NCBI GenBank assembly: GCA_017434455.1
Contig: JAFRFG010000026.1
Location: 1-32,144 of the forward strand
DNA from: Thermoguttaceae bacterium
GTDB taxonomy: Bacteria; Planctomycetota; Planctomycetia; Pirellulales; Thermoguttaceae
Reading direction: 5' to 3'
Length of the DNA stretch: 32,144 nucleotides
The translations under genes and the position numbers were made by a program. The notes under the pieces are model-generated. The model was given only the letters and a program-made list of their open reading frames with translations, did not search any database and was not told where the DNA came from. The first letter of the stretch is position 1, and every line of letters starts with the position of its first letter. Shown in pieces: positions 8,497 through 16,430 of the stretch.

Positions 8497-9588
8497 TTAC
8501 TCTTCCTCTTCCTCGGCGACCTCGCGCGGGGAGAGCAGCCAGCCGATCCCGAAGGCGATCACCCCCGCCGCCACAGCCCAGGGGAGCACCTCGGTGAAGA
8601 ACTTCGGGTTCCTCACCAAAAAGTAGCGGGCGAAGGCCACCGCCATAAAGCCGAAGTTGAACGAGATCAGCGCCACCTTCTTTCGATTCTTTTGGGCCGC
8701 CTGGCTCATCGGCGGCTTCGGCTCTTTGGCCTTGCGTGACGGTTTCTGACCGTCCGAGGAGGCGGCCGCGGGAACCGCCGCCTTGGCGCCCCGGTCCCCC
8801 TTGGGGGCCAGCCGCTGAACCGCGTCGCGCGGGTAGTACTTGGCGATGGCGGCATTGATCTGGGTCGGCGTACAGATGGCGCAGCGCACCGGCAGATCGA
8901 ACAGAAGCCGAAGCTCGTCCTCGACGTCGAGCGAAATCGGCTCGGGGGAGGCGAGGATCAGCTTTCCCATATCGGCCATCACCGGAACGAAGGAGTGCTG
9001 GCGCGCGGTGTTCGGATCCATCTGGGGAGCGTAGTACTCATCGACCGGGACATCGTTCAGGTCGATGAACGGCAAACCGATCGACTCGGCGTAGGCGAGC
9101 ATGATCTCTTCGGGCTTGGCGGCGCGCTGCTGCAGAAGCGCCTGATGCAGATCGATCCCGACCGCGTCGGAGAACCCCTTGGCCTTTTTGATCTGCTCGG
9201 GGGTGACCACCTTGTTCTGAAGGAGAATCGTTTCGAGCGTCCGGGGACCCTCGATCTCTTTCCCCTTTCGGCCGAGCGAAAAGTCGTACTCTTCTTTGCG
9301 CTCGTGGTCGGTCAGGCAGAGCATCGCCTTGGCCAGGGTGTTGAGAAGCTTCTGCGATTCCTCGATATAGTCGCCGGTGGCGAACTTTCGGATATAGGCG
9401 TTCAGCTCGCGGTAATGCTTTCGGATCACCGCCGGGTCATCCTCGAACATCTTCAGTTTCAATATCTGGTAATAGTTCAGCGGCCGGTTCGTGGCACTGA
9501 TCTTGAGCCAGTCCCGATAGACGTCCAGCTTCTTCCCCTCACCATTTCCCCCACCGGCCGCCGGTGGTTTCTGCTGCGATGGCGCCAT
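8497..9588 (-). CDS. J-domain-like/MshEN fusion protein with two C-terminal membrane segments
   Basis: A 363-residue protein with an unusual architecture. Residues about 36-105 resemble a J-domain (NYYQILKLKMFEDDP and CLTDHERKEEYD) but lack the HPD tripeptide needed to stimulate DnaK. Residues about 113-255 resemble the N-terminal domain of type II secretion/pilus ATPases (GspE_N/MshEN), including ESIGLPFIDLNDVPVD and FVPVMADMGKLILASPEP. No ATPase domain follows. Instead there is a basic, Pro-rich linker (about 255-300), two hydrophobic segments (about 305-324 and 336-353) and an acidic tail of five Glu. GGAGG seven bases before the ATG at 9588 fixes the start, although the frame is open to 9633. 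It may be a membrane-tethered adaptor, possibly nucleotide-sensing, since some MshEN domains bind c-di-GMP. That role is inferred. Confidence 0.75.
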   Translation of the reverse strand: MAPSQQKPPAAGGGNGEGKKLDVYRDWLKISATNRPLNYYQILKLKMFEDDPAVIRKHYRELNAYIRKFATGDYIEESQKLLNTLAKAMLCLTDHERKEEYDFSLGRKGKEIEGPRTLETILLQNKVVTPEQIKKAKGFSDAVGIDLHQALLQQRAAKPEEIMLAYAESIGLPFIDLNDVPVDEYYAPQMDPNTARQHSFVPVMADMGKLILASPEPISLDVEDELRLLFDLPVRCAICTPTQINAAIAKYYPRDAVQRLAPKGDRGAKAAVPAAASSDGQKPSRKAKEPKPPMSQAAQKNRKKVALISFNFGFMAVAFARYFLVRNPKFFTEVLPWAVAAGVIAFGIGWLLSPREVAEEEEE

Positions 9589-9740
9589 AAGTTTCCTCCG
9601 ATATCTTAAGTATAGGTTCGGTGCTGTCTTCACTTGAGGCGGCGCGAAAAAAGGGCCGCTTAGGAAAAATTGTACTCCCTCCCCAAGAGAAAAACAAGTT
9701 CCGCGCCTGTTAAGACATCTTGAAAATCAAAATTTCGCTC

Positions 9741-9769
9741 TTGACGGCCTGGAGGAAATTGTGGATAGT
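9741..9769 (+). promoter_or_regulatory. Probable promoter for the 9817 lipoprotein gene
   Basis: TTGACG (9741-9746), a 17-bp spacer and GATAGT (9764-9769), about 48 bp before the ATG. The rest of the 228-bp divergent gap (9589-9816) shows a TATACT on the minus strand (9614-9609) that may serve the J-like/MshEN gene. Confidence 0.5.
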
Positions 9770-9816
9770 AAAACCACAAGACACAAACTACATTCCTTCG
9801 AAGAAAGGAGTCTTCG

Positions 9817-10404
9817 ATGTCCAAGGTATTCTACAATTCCGCGTTAATCGTCGTCACCTTGCTGCTGTTGGTCGTTTTGGCGGCCGCCGGCTGCGGCGGC
9901 GGTGCCGATAAGGACCAGACCGATACGAAAGCCAATCCGGCGGAGGAAGCCGCCCCGGCCGACAACGCGGTCCTCGACACCAAGTCGCCCACCACCCCGG
10001 AAGGGATCACCGACCGCTTCTTCTCGGCGTTTTTCTCCGGTCGTGACCAAGAGGCGTGGGGACTGCTGACCGAGAAGGCGCAGAACGCCACGAAAGAGAA
10101 TTTCGTCGCCCAGGCGAGCGACACCGTCGGCTGGGAGATCACCAAAAAGAGCGTGGAAGACGGTATGGCCTATGTCTTCGTCAACGTCTCGGACCTGACC
10201 GACACCGGCGACCGCGCCACCGAAGAACTGATCTTCGCCCTTCGCAGCGACAACGGCCGCTGGGGCGTGGCCGGCTTCAGTGCCGGGAACCTCGCGGTGA
10301 ACTTCGAGGAAACCGCGGTCGAGTCGTACAACGCGCAGAACGACCTTCCCGCCGTCGAGCCGGAGCGTGTCAGCCAGATGCCGAGCGCCGAAGAGATCCG
10401 CTGA
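9817..10404 (+). CDS. Predicted lipoprotein with an NTF2/DUF4878-like domain
   Basis: A 195-residue exported lipoprotein. A lipobox LAAAGC puts the lipidated Cys at residue 26, after a hydrophobic stretch. A Gly/Asp/Ala-rich linker follows, then a small folded domain (about 58-165). That domain starts TPEGITDRFFSAFFSGRDQE and contains VGWEITKKSVEDGMAYVFVN and FALRSDNGRWGVAGF. Its pattern resembles the NTF2-like DUF4878/DUF3828 type, but that is only a shape comparison. AAAGGAG six bases before the ATG supports the start. It appears to be a single-gene transcript between a promoter at 9741 and a strong terminator at 10445. Function unknown. Confidence 0.75.
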   Translation: MSKVFYNSALIVVTLLLLVVLAAAGCGGGADKDQTDTKANPAEEAAPADNAVLDTKSPTTPEGITDRFFSAFFSGRDQEAWGLLTEKAQNATKENFVAQASDTVGWEITKKSVEDGMAYVFVNVSDLTDTGDRATEELIFALRSDNGRWGVAGFSAGNLAVNFEETAVESYNAQNDLPAVEPERVSQMPSAEEIR

Positions 10405-10444
10405 GAAACACGCGCCGCCTCGCGCAAGCACACGCGCAATAAAC

Positions 10445-10481
10445 AAAAAAGCCCAGTGCCTTTTGGCGTTGGGCTTTTTTT
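10445..10481. terminator. Strong bidirectional rho-independent terminator
   Basis: A 16-bp stem including two G-U pairs, AAAAAAGCCCAGTGCC (10445-10460), with a TTTT loop and GGCGTTGGGCTTTTTT. A/T tracts on both sides let it serve the convergent lipoprotein gene (ends 10404) and hemD (ends 10495). Confidence 0.88.
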
Positions 10482-10494
10482 GTGCCCGGCGCGG

Positions 10495-11235
10495 TTATTT
10501 TTCCGCGTTTCGAATCGCTTCCAGCATTCCGGCCATCGTCGATTCGGCCGCCTGAATCCGCGCGGGAAAACCAAGCTCCGCGAGCGTGCCGCCGGTCAGC
10601 GGGCTGATGCTCACCAGGCGGGTCTGTTTCAGCCGCTGGCCGTAGAGGCGCGCCAGCGAGCGGGCGATCGCCGAGCTGGTCACCGTGGTGTAGGCAAAAT
10701 CCCCCGCCGCCATCCGCTCGGCGACGCGCCGATCCGCTTCGGGCACGTCGACCTGACGATAGACCGTCAGCTCTTCCACCGCTCCCCCCAGGGCCCGCAG
10801 CCGGTCGGGCAAAACATCCCGGCCGCGATTGCCCCGAACCAGAAGAAACCTCGCCCCCCGGCGCGCCTGGTCCTCCAGAACCGAGACCAGCCCCTCGGCG
10901 CGGGGATCGGCGGCGGTTCGGGTCACGGCGATCCCCTCGGCCGCCAGGGCCTCGGCGGTGGCGCTTCCGACCGCGGCGGTATTCACCGTGACGGTTTGAC
11001 CGTGATGGCGCAGCCGCCGGCAGAAAAACCGCACCCCATTGGCGCTGGAGAAGACCAGCCAATCGTACCGGCCGAGCCGGCCCAGCACGCTGTCGGCTTT
11101 TTCCCAGTCCTCCGGGGGAACAATCTCCACGGCCGGGGCGATCTCGGTACAAAAACCGGCCTCCTCAAACAAGGGACGAACTTCCAGCGACTGACGATAC
11201 GGCCGAGTCAATAAAATAGTCTGGAGCTCGCTCAC
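10495..11235 (-). CDS. hemD: Uroporphyrinogen-III synthase
   Basis: Closes and inverts ring D of hydroxymethylbilane to give uroporphyrinogen III in heme biosynthesis. The 246-residue length is typical. Low-conservation HemD landmarks are visible: the N-terminal ILLTRPYRQSLEVRPLFEEAG; YDWLVFSSANGVRFFCRRL (about 58-76); VGSATAEALAAEGI; RGARFLLVRGNRGRDVLPDR; LTVYRQVDVPE; and the C-terminal VTSSAIARSLARL followed by LVSISPLTGGTLAELGF. The start is GTG at 11235, preceded by a G-rich stretch. It is last in a minus-strand run after tRNA-Leu. No other heme genes are in the window. Confidence 0.88.
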   Translation of the reverse strand: MSELQTILLTRPYRQSLEVRPLFEEAGFCTEIAPAVEIVPPEDWEKADSVLGRLGRYDWLVFSSANGVRFFCRRLRHHGQTVTVNTAAVGSATAEALAAEGIAVTRTAADPRAEGLVSVLEDQARRGARFLLVRGNRGRDVLPDRLRALGGAVEELTVYRQVDVPEADRRVAERMAAGDFAYTTVTSSAIARSLARLYGQRLKQTRLVSISPLTGGTLAELGFPARIQAAESTMAGMLEAIRNAEK

Positions 11236-11275
11236 GAGATCCCCCCCGCGGCCTGCATTTCCTTTGTTGAACTAT

Positions 11276-11357
11276 TGCGGACGAGAGGAGTCGAACCTCC
11301 ACGCCTTGCGGCACTGGAACCTAAATCCAGCGCGTCTGCCAGTTCCGCCACGCCCGC
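11276..11357 (-). tRNA. tRNA-Leu (anticodon UAG)
   Basis: On the minus strand the molecule starts GCGGGCGTGGCGGAACTGGC and ends with CGTCCGC plus discriminator A; the acceptor stem pairs over 7 bp with one G-U. The anticodon arm is CTGGA-TTTAGGT-TCCAG, giving TAG. An extra variable arm of class II type (GTGCCGCAAGGC) and the T-arm GGAGG-TTCGACT-CCTCT are seen. The 3' CCA is not encoded (ATA follows). It lies between thpR and hemD. Confidence 0.93.
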
Positions 11358-11402
11358 TTAAGAACGTTTTTTTCTTGCCGCCGTCAAGGGGCAAAAGATC
11401 CG

Positions 11403-11987
11403 CTAGAAATTGTAGCGTCCCAGCGTGATTTCCGCTAGGGGTTCGTACTTCGGCCCCCGGCGGCTCAACTCGCTGGAGTAGATCGTCACCGCGTCGGCCT
11501 CGCAGACGCCGAAATCCAATTCGGCGTTTTCCGACAAAAAGGCGCGAAGCTCCTCGCTCCCCGATTCCCCCCGCCGAACTCGGCCGATCGTCAGGTGCGG
11601 GGTAAATCGACGGTGTTCCTTCGGGTAGCCAAGCTCCTTGAGCTTCTCGTCGATCGCCCCGGCCAGCGCGGTCGCCTCCTCGGTCCCCTGTTGGATCCCC
11701 ACCCAGAGGGTGTGGGGCTGTTCCGGGTTGGGGAAGGCCCCCAGTCCCTGAAAATCGAGGTCGAATGACCCGAAGCGGCGGCACACATCCTCGACCGCGG
11801 TCAAAAGGGCGGGGGTCTCGGCGACGGGGACCCCGCCGAGGAATTTCAGCGTCAGGTGAAACTGGTCGCAGCGGGTCCACCGAATCGAGGGGAAGAGCCG
11901 GGCGGCCTTCCTCAAAACTTTATCGATCCGAGCGCGGACGTACGGGGGAATCTCAAGCGCGATAAAGCAGCGGAGAGTCGATTTCAT
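11403..11987 (-). CDS. thpR: RNA 2',3'-cyclic phosphodiesterase (2'-5' RNA ligase family)
   Basis: A 194-residue 2H phosphoesterase that opens 2',3'-cyclic phosphate ends to 2'-phosphate; some members seal 2'-5' RNA bonds in vitro. Both catalytic His-x-Thr/Ser-x tetrads are present: HLTL (about 44-47, in FHLTLKFLG) and HLTI (about 131-134, in FTPHLTIGRV). Family start RCFIALEIP and the C-terminal YSSELSRRGPKYEPL also match. GAGGA seven bases before the ATG at 11987 supports the start. It lies between coaD and tRNA-Leu on the same strand. The cellular role of this family is poorly known. Confidence 0.92.
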   Translation of the reverse strand: MKSTLRCFIALEIPPYVRARIDKVLRKAARLFPSIRWTRCDQFHLTLKFLGGVPVAETPALLTAVEDVCRRFGSFDLDFQGLGAFPNPEQPHTLWVGIQQGTEEATALAGAIDEKLKELGYPKEHRRFTPHLTIGRVRRGESGSEELRAFLSENAELDFGVCEADAVTIYSSELSRRGPKYEPLAEITLGRYNF

Positions 11988-12049
11988 CGGTTCGTCCTCG
12001 GTTATTCGTCCTTAGTTTTTTCTGGCTCGGTTTGATTGGTTTTCAGCGT

Positions 12050-12562
12050 TTACCGGCCCGCTTTTTGGGAGGTGACCTTCTCGATCACGGCCTCGGTCAC
12101 CTCCGGCGGGAGGAAAGAACTTAAGACGGAGGGATCGGCGGCCCCGGCGATCTCTTTGATCAGTGAACTGGAGACGTGCGCCAGTTCCCCGTCGGCGATG
12201 AGGAACAGCGTCTCGACATCGGGGGCCAGCCGGCGGTTGGCCATCATCATCGTCAGCTCGGCGGGGATATCGGTGATCGGACGCACGCCGCGGACCATAA
12301 TCTTCGCCCCGGTCTGCTGGACAAACCGGACCGTCAGTCCCTCGTACGACTGAACGCTGACATTCTTCAGATGGGAGGTCGCGCTTCGGATCAGTTCACA
12401 GCGCCGCTGGGACGAAAACCAGGGGGATTTTTCGTAGTTGATCCCGACCGCCACGATCAGGTGGTCAAACAAGCGACTGGCCCGCTCAATAATATTCAGA
12501 TGCCCCAACGTGACCGGGTCGAACGAACCGGGATAGACCGCCAGATTCATATACTGCGACAA
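12050..12562 (-). CDS. coaD: Pantetheine-phosphate adenylyltransferase
   Basis: Transfers AMP from ATP to 4'-phosphopantetheine to make dephospho-CoA, the fourth step of coenzyme A synthesis. The nucleotidyltransferase motif GSFDPVTLGHLNII is at about residues 12-25 and the family C-terminal motif VSSSLIKEIA (canonically ISSSxVKE) is present, as is RGVRPITDIPAEL. The 170-residue length is normal. Two starts are possible: TTG at 12562, eight bases after GGAG, or ATG at 12550, which has no nearby ribosome site. I use TTG because of the spacing. coaC of the same pathway is elsewhere in the window (22249). Confidence 0.92.
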   Translation of the reverse strand: MSQYMNLAVYPGSFDPVTLGHLNIIERASRLFDHLIVAVGINYEKSPWFSSQRRCELIRSATSHLKNVSVQSYEGLTVRFVQQTGAKIMVRGVRPITDIPAELTMMMANRRLAPDVETLFLIADGELAHVSSSLIKEIAGAADPSVLSSFLPPEVTEAVIEKVTSQKAGR

Positions 12563-12694
12563 AGGACCATCTCCCCGAATGACTTGCCTGCCGAAAAACT
12601 TCCGCGCGCGGCGCGCGTATCTGTAGGGGGATTATACCGGTTCCCCCCCGCGCGGGCAGGACTCCCCTTCCTGTGCCGGAGGTACCCCCGGGGC

Positions 12695-13618
12695 TTACCG
12701 CGGGTGGGCTACCCCGCAGTCCTTCCACCGGCGGTGAAGCCACCAATACTGTTCGGGATGCCGCCGAACGGCGTTTTCCAGCACCGTGGTGAACCACTGG
12801 GTGATCTCCTTCACCGTCGAGACCCCCTCTTTCGGCTGAAGCGGGTCGAAGAAGTCGTCGGCCACCAGCTCAAAGAAAAGATCCCGGTCGTCGACCCGGG
12901 TGCAGTGACAGACCAGGATCGGCGCGTTGTACTGCAGCGACAACAGCGCGACCACCTTGTGGGTCGATCCTTTCCTGCCGAAGAAATCGACCCAGCAGCC
13001 CCGTTTTCCCGCCGACTGATCGGCCAGGATCGCGACGATTCCATGCTCCTCGATCACCTTCATCACCGGCTGCGACGCCCCGTCTTTATTGATCAAATAC
13101 TGACCCGTCTCCTCGCGAATCGCCGTGACGTACCGGTTCAGGTACGGGTTGTCGAGGAAACGGGCGACGGTATGGGTCGGATAGCCGAGAATCCCGAGGA
13201 TGAACGCCCCCATCTCGAAGTTCCCGTAATGCCCCGTGACGACGATCAGCGGCCGGTCGGGAAAGAAGACCCGGACATTATTGGCGCCGTCGGCGATGCG
13301 AACGTGCCGCCGCCAGTTTCGCTCGCTCATGCGCCGCCGCCCGATAAAGAACTCGGCCCCCATCAACAGGAGGTGTTCCCACATCTTTCGAATCAGCGCG
13401 ATCCGCTCTTCGGCCGTCATTTCGGGAAAGGCCTGAATGAGATTCTGCGTTAAGATCTCCCGCCGAAAGGGGATGATATAGGTCACCACGAAGGCAAGGG
13501 CCGCACAGGTCGACCTGTTCACCCGGTACGAGAAGATTCCCGAAATCGCCACAAAAAGCCGGACCACCAAATAGATGGTATAGTTGAGAAACTTCTGCCG
13601 CTTGGTTATATTTTTCAT
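12695..13618 (-). CDS. Lysophospholipid/lipid A acyltransferase (LpxL/HtrB family)
   Basis: A 307-residue membrane-associated acyltransferase. In this family, LpxL and LpxM add secondary acyl chains to lipid A; related enzymes acylate other lipids. An N-terminal hydrophobic helix (about 12-32) is followed by the catalytic H-x4-E motif in TGHYGNFEMG (His about 129), IREETGQYLINKDG, ILADQSAGKRGCWVDFFGRK and the C-terminal EQYWWLHRRWKD, all landmarks of the family. This implies that the organism makes an acylated LPS-type or similar outer-membrane lipid. The start is ATG at 13618, behind a good promoter at 13726-13698. It is probably first of the minus-strand run with coaD, thpR, tRNA-Leu and hemD. 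Confidence 0.88.
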   Translation of the reverse strand: MKNITKRQKFLNYTIYLVVRLFVAISGIFSYRVNRSTCAALAFVVTYIIPFRREILTQNLIQAFPEMTAEERIALIRKMWEHLLLMGAEFFIGRRRMSERNWRRHVRIADGANNVRVFFPDRPLIVVTGHYGNFEMGAFILGILGYPTHTVARFLDNPYLNRYVTAIREETGQYLINKDGASQPVMKVIEEHGIVAILADQSAGKRGCWVDFFGRKGSTHKVVALLSLQYNAPILVCHCTRVDDRDLFFELVADDFFDPLQPKEGVSTVKEITQWFTTVLENAVRRHPEQYWWLHRRWKDCGVAHPR

Positions 13619-13697
13619 CGCGCCCGTGCCCGAAGGGGGGAAGAATATCTTTTCCGGCCGTTCCCTTCTCGCGGATGAGGGGAGGGCCGATGGCGGG

Positions 13698-13726
13698 ATT
13701 TTAGCAAATCACCCGGATTTCCACAA
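13698..13726 (-). promoter_or_regulatory. Sigma70-like promoter for the acyltransferase run
   Basis: On the minus strand TTGTGG (13726-13721), a 17-bp spacer and TAAAAT (13703-13698), about 80 bp before the ATG at 13618. Confidence 0.55.
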
Positions 13727-13730
13727 CGCA

Positions 13731-13968
13731 AAACCGCGGGCCGAACCGGTTTTCGTGACCGTTATATCCGTTACCTTCCTCAAACCGGCCGCCGATTATC
13801 CGCTTCGCTTGATTCCTAAATTTCGGCGAAACCAAACTCTCCTTTCATCCGTCTTTCCCAAAACAATCTGCAAGGCCTGGTGATCATACCGCGGTTTTTT
13901 CAAAATGAGCGGAATCTTCTTTGTGAGAAAAGCGTCAAACTGCCGAAAGAGGCACAGGTCCCGTCTCG
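13731..13968. other. Gene-free intergenic stretch
   Basis: Between the divergent acyltransferase and 681-residue protein genes there are about 460 bases without a supported gene. Apart from the promoters and the inverted repeat listed separately, I see only a weak stem (AAAACCG pairing with CGGTTTT near 13730-13755). I see no RNA gene. Confidence 0.5.
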
Positions 13969-14017
13969 AAACACCCGCCTTTCGGGGGGGTGTTTTGCGC
14001 GAAAGAGTAGCTATAAT
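13969..14017 (+). promoter_or_regulatory. Inverted repeat followed by a TATAAT -10 box
   Basis: AAACACCC (13969-13976) pairs with GGGTGTTT (13988-13995) around a short C/G-rich inner part. A perfect TATAAT is at 14012-14017, with no good -35 box at 17 bp. The repeat lies where a -35 box or operator would be. It could be an operator or a terminator-like element just ahead of the 681-residue protein gene. The -10 position puts the transcript start near 14024, which argues for the ATG at 14079 rather than 14040. Confidence 0.4.
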
Positions 14018-14078
14018 GGTCAGAGGAGCTGCGTAATAAATGAGGACAGCGCGGTCCAACTCACGCATTGAGGGAACG

Positions 14079-16124
14079 ATGAAGCGAATGAACCTTGGCT
14101 TAAAAGCAGACCGAGTGGTCATTCTTCTGGCCTTTCTCGCCACGGGGGGAATCCTTTGCCCCATGCTCTCGGCCCAGACGGTCACCCTGGCCCGCCCGAT
14201 GATCGGTTCCGGGAGTTCCTCGCCGGCCGTCAACGGTCAGGCGCTCAGCGACGCGGCGACCAGTCAGGGGACTTTCGAGACCCCCACGCTTCTGGAGAAA
14301 GACCGGCAGTTCGTCCTTGAGTTCTGCGACGCGTGTGTACGCGCCGCCGATAACTACCGCGAAGAGGACCGGACCGCCGCCATCGCCGAAGCCAGGCAGC
14401 TCCTTAAGACCAACGTCAAAGAGCTCTATTATCGTCTGAGCCACCACAACGATCGGACCAACGCCGAAGGATGGATCCGCTACCTGCGGCTGCAGGATCT
14501 GCAGCGGATGCTCATCAGCGACAATGACGACTTCGATCTGCTCGGCCGCGCTTACGAGAGATTCACCAGTCTCGATGCCGACCCGTCGATCCCCTATTTT
14601 GTCCAGACGCGCGATGCGCTCAAAAGTTACCTGAACATCAACGACGCCCCCAATCATATCGAGGAGCGCCGCGAGCTGTTCACCCGCACGGTCAACGATG
14701 TGTGCCGCGACATCGCCCGGCTCCTGGAGAAAAACGACCCCGCGCTGACCGAGTATTTCAACGACTCGATGGCCTATCTGCTGGAACAGCAGCCGAAATC
14801 GCAGGCGCTGCTCCAGGCCAAAGAGCTTTTGGATAAGCGGTTCCCGGCGCCGAATATTCAGATCGACATCTCCGGCAAGCTGCTCACCGCCGGCGGTTCC
14901 ACCACCTTCCACGAGCCGACGCAGATCAGCGAAGTGATCCGCGGCACCAACACGCGGGGCAACGGGATCGTCGACGGGGTCGCCTACCCCGTCCTGGTCG
15001 AAAACCCCAATCAGGCCGAGATCAATCTCGTCTTTGACGCGACCCTCAGGAGCAATTCGGTCGGGGTGAATCAGGGGGTAACGGTCTATTCCACCAGTAC
15101 CGGCCGCGTGAAGGCGAACAAGCCGATCTTGATCTCCGGCTCGCTGGTCGCGAAGCCCGCGCGGGTTTCCGGGGCGATGGACGCGAAGATCACGGGGATC
15201 AACTCCGGCCGCGGGCCGCTGGGCAGCCAAGTGGTGCAGCAGCGCGTCAGCGAGGAATTCCCCTACTCCAAAGCCGAGTCGCAGCGCCGCATGGAGATCC
15301 GCTTCGCCGAGCGAATCGACAGCCAGGTGAACTCGCTTTTGACGGAGCGGACCGAGCTGGCCGACGCGCTCAATAAAATCAATCAAATCGTCCCGACGAC
15401 CTTCACCTCCTCGTCGACGACCGACAATCTTTACCTGCGCGCCAAGGTCGCCTACCACGACCAGGTCGGCCCGATCTTCGATCCTCCCGAGGCCGCCGCC
15501 GGCGACGTGACCACTAAGTTCCACGAAAGCGTCGTCAACAACGTCGCCTTCCGGACGCTGGCCGGCGGGACGTTCACCGAAGATGAATTCAGCCGTTGGT
15601 TCGCGGCCCGGTTCCCCAAGCTGGCCCCGGCGCTGAGCAAGCCGCAGGCCGACAGCGCCGAGGAAAACGAGAGGGTCACCCTCACGTTCGCCAATTCGAC
15701 GCCGGTTCTCCTTTCTTTAGACAACGACACCCTGACCCTTGCGATTCACCTCGACGCGATCGCGCTGGGGGAGAAGCAGTTCCCGGCGATGGATATCGAC
15801 GTTATCTACGCGCTCGAGAAGCGCGGTTCGCAGTGCGTCCTGGTGAAAAAACAGGTCGAGGCGTGGCCGGCCGGTCTGGATCGCGACGCCATGGTCCCCG
15901 CGCGCTACCAGGTGGTCCGCAATCAGATCCTGCGCCGCCTCGGCGAAAACTTAAAAGATGAGTTCTCTTTAGAGGCGATCGATCTTCCGGCGTTCTCCCC
16001 CAAGACAGAAGATCCCGCTGCGCAGCGGGAATTCTCCGGCCGTTTGGTCCCCACCGATTTGACCTTCCGGTCCGGCTGGGCGGTCTGCGCCATGGAGTTT
16101 GTTCCCGCGGCCAAAGAGAAATAA
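14079..16124 (+). CDS. Large exported protein of unknown function
   Basis: A 681-residue protein I cannot assign to a family. A Sec signal peptide (hydrophobic core VVILLAFLATGGILCPM, cut probably after LSAQ) puts it in the periplasm or cell envelope. The mature part begins with a helical, Arg/Glu-rich region (about 70-270). A central, probably beta-rich Gly/Asn/Thr region follows (about 275-390: ISGKLLTAGGSTTFHEPTQI, RGTNTRGNGIVDGVAYPVLV). Then come another helical stretch and a C-terminal domain (about 520-680) with strand-like repeats. No catalytic motif is recognised. The frame opens at 14040, but I use the ATG at 14079: it has GAGGG just upstream and gives a clean signal peptide. It is transcribed alone. 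Confidence 0.75.
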   Translation: MKRMNLGLKADRVVILLAFLATGGILCPMLSAQTVTLARPMIGSGSSSPAVNGQALSDAATSQGTFETPTLLEKDRQFVLEFCDACVRAADNYREEDRTAAIAEARQLLKTNVKELYYRLSHHNDRTNAEGWIRYLRLQDLQRMLISDNDDFDLLGRAYERFTSLDADPSIPYFVQTRDALKSYLNINDAPNHIEERRELFTRTVNDVCRDIARLLEKNDPALTEYFNDSMAYLLEQQPKSQALLQAKELLDKRFPAPNIQIDISGKLLTAGGSTTFHEPTQISEVIRGTNTRGNGIVDGVAYPVLVENPNQAEINLVFDATLRSNSVGVNQGVTVYSTSTGRVKANKPILISGSLVAKPARVSGAMDAKITGINSGRGPLGSQVVQQRVSEEFPYSKAESQRRMEIRFAERIDSQVNSLLTERTELADALNKINQIVPTTFTSSSTTDNLYLRAKVAYHDQVGPIFDPPEAAAGDVTTKFHESVVNNVAFRTLAGGTFTEDEFSRWFAARFPKLAPALSKPQADSAEENERVTLTFANSTPVLLSLDNDTLTLAIHLDAIALGEKQFPAMDIDVIYALEKRGSQCVLVKKQVEAWPAGLDRDAMVPARYQVVRNQILRRLGENLKDEFSLEAIDLPAFSPKTEDPAAQREFSGRLVPTDLTFRSGWAVCAMEFVPAAKEK

Positions 16125-16202
16125 CGATAAAAAACAATCGCTTGGGGGCTGACGGGGGCCTTAAAAAATCTCCTTAACGAAGAGGTTTTAAAAGTCCCCC
16201 CC

Positions 16203-16230
16203 TTGACCTTTTAGCAAAAGGGCCTAGAAT
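16203..16230 (+). promoter_or_regulatory. Promoter of tRNA-Pro
   Basis: TTGACC (16203-16208), a 16-bp spacer and TAGAAT (16225-16230), placing the transcript start about 10 bases before the tRNA. Confidence 0.7.
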
Positions 16231-16247
16231 TTCGGCCGTACAGTAAA

Positions 16248-16322
<75 letters not shown>

Positions 16323-16328
16323 TTGCTT

Positions 16329-16363
16329 AAAAAAACGGCGCCGTCAGGCGCCGTTTTTTTTTT
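16329..16363 (+). terminator. Rho-independent terminator of tRNA-Pro
   Basis: Perfect 8-bp stem ACGGCGCC (16335-16342) with loop GTCA and GGCGCCGT (16347-16354), followed by about ten T. An A tract on the other side makes it symmetrical. Confidence 0.9.
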
Positions 16364-16430
16364 GCTTTTCCCCTTCCCCTTTGCCGGGGCGCGCGAAAAG
16401 AGCGCGGGACAGACAAGAAAGCCGCGGAAT

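Noticed and set aside
12176..13453. 425-codon plus-strand frame opposite coaD and the acyltransferase
   Set aside because: It covers two real genes on the other strand and crosses their boundary; no ribosome site or motif.
13725..13760. Weak AAAACCG/CGGTTTT stem as a terminator
   Set aside because: Only about 7 bp, with no gene ending nearby on either strand.
14100..15524. 474-codon minus-strand frame opposite the 681-residue exported protein
   Set aside because: The plus-strand frame has a signal peptide, promoter and ribosome site; the minus-strand frame has none of these.
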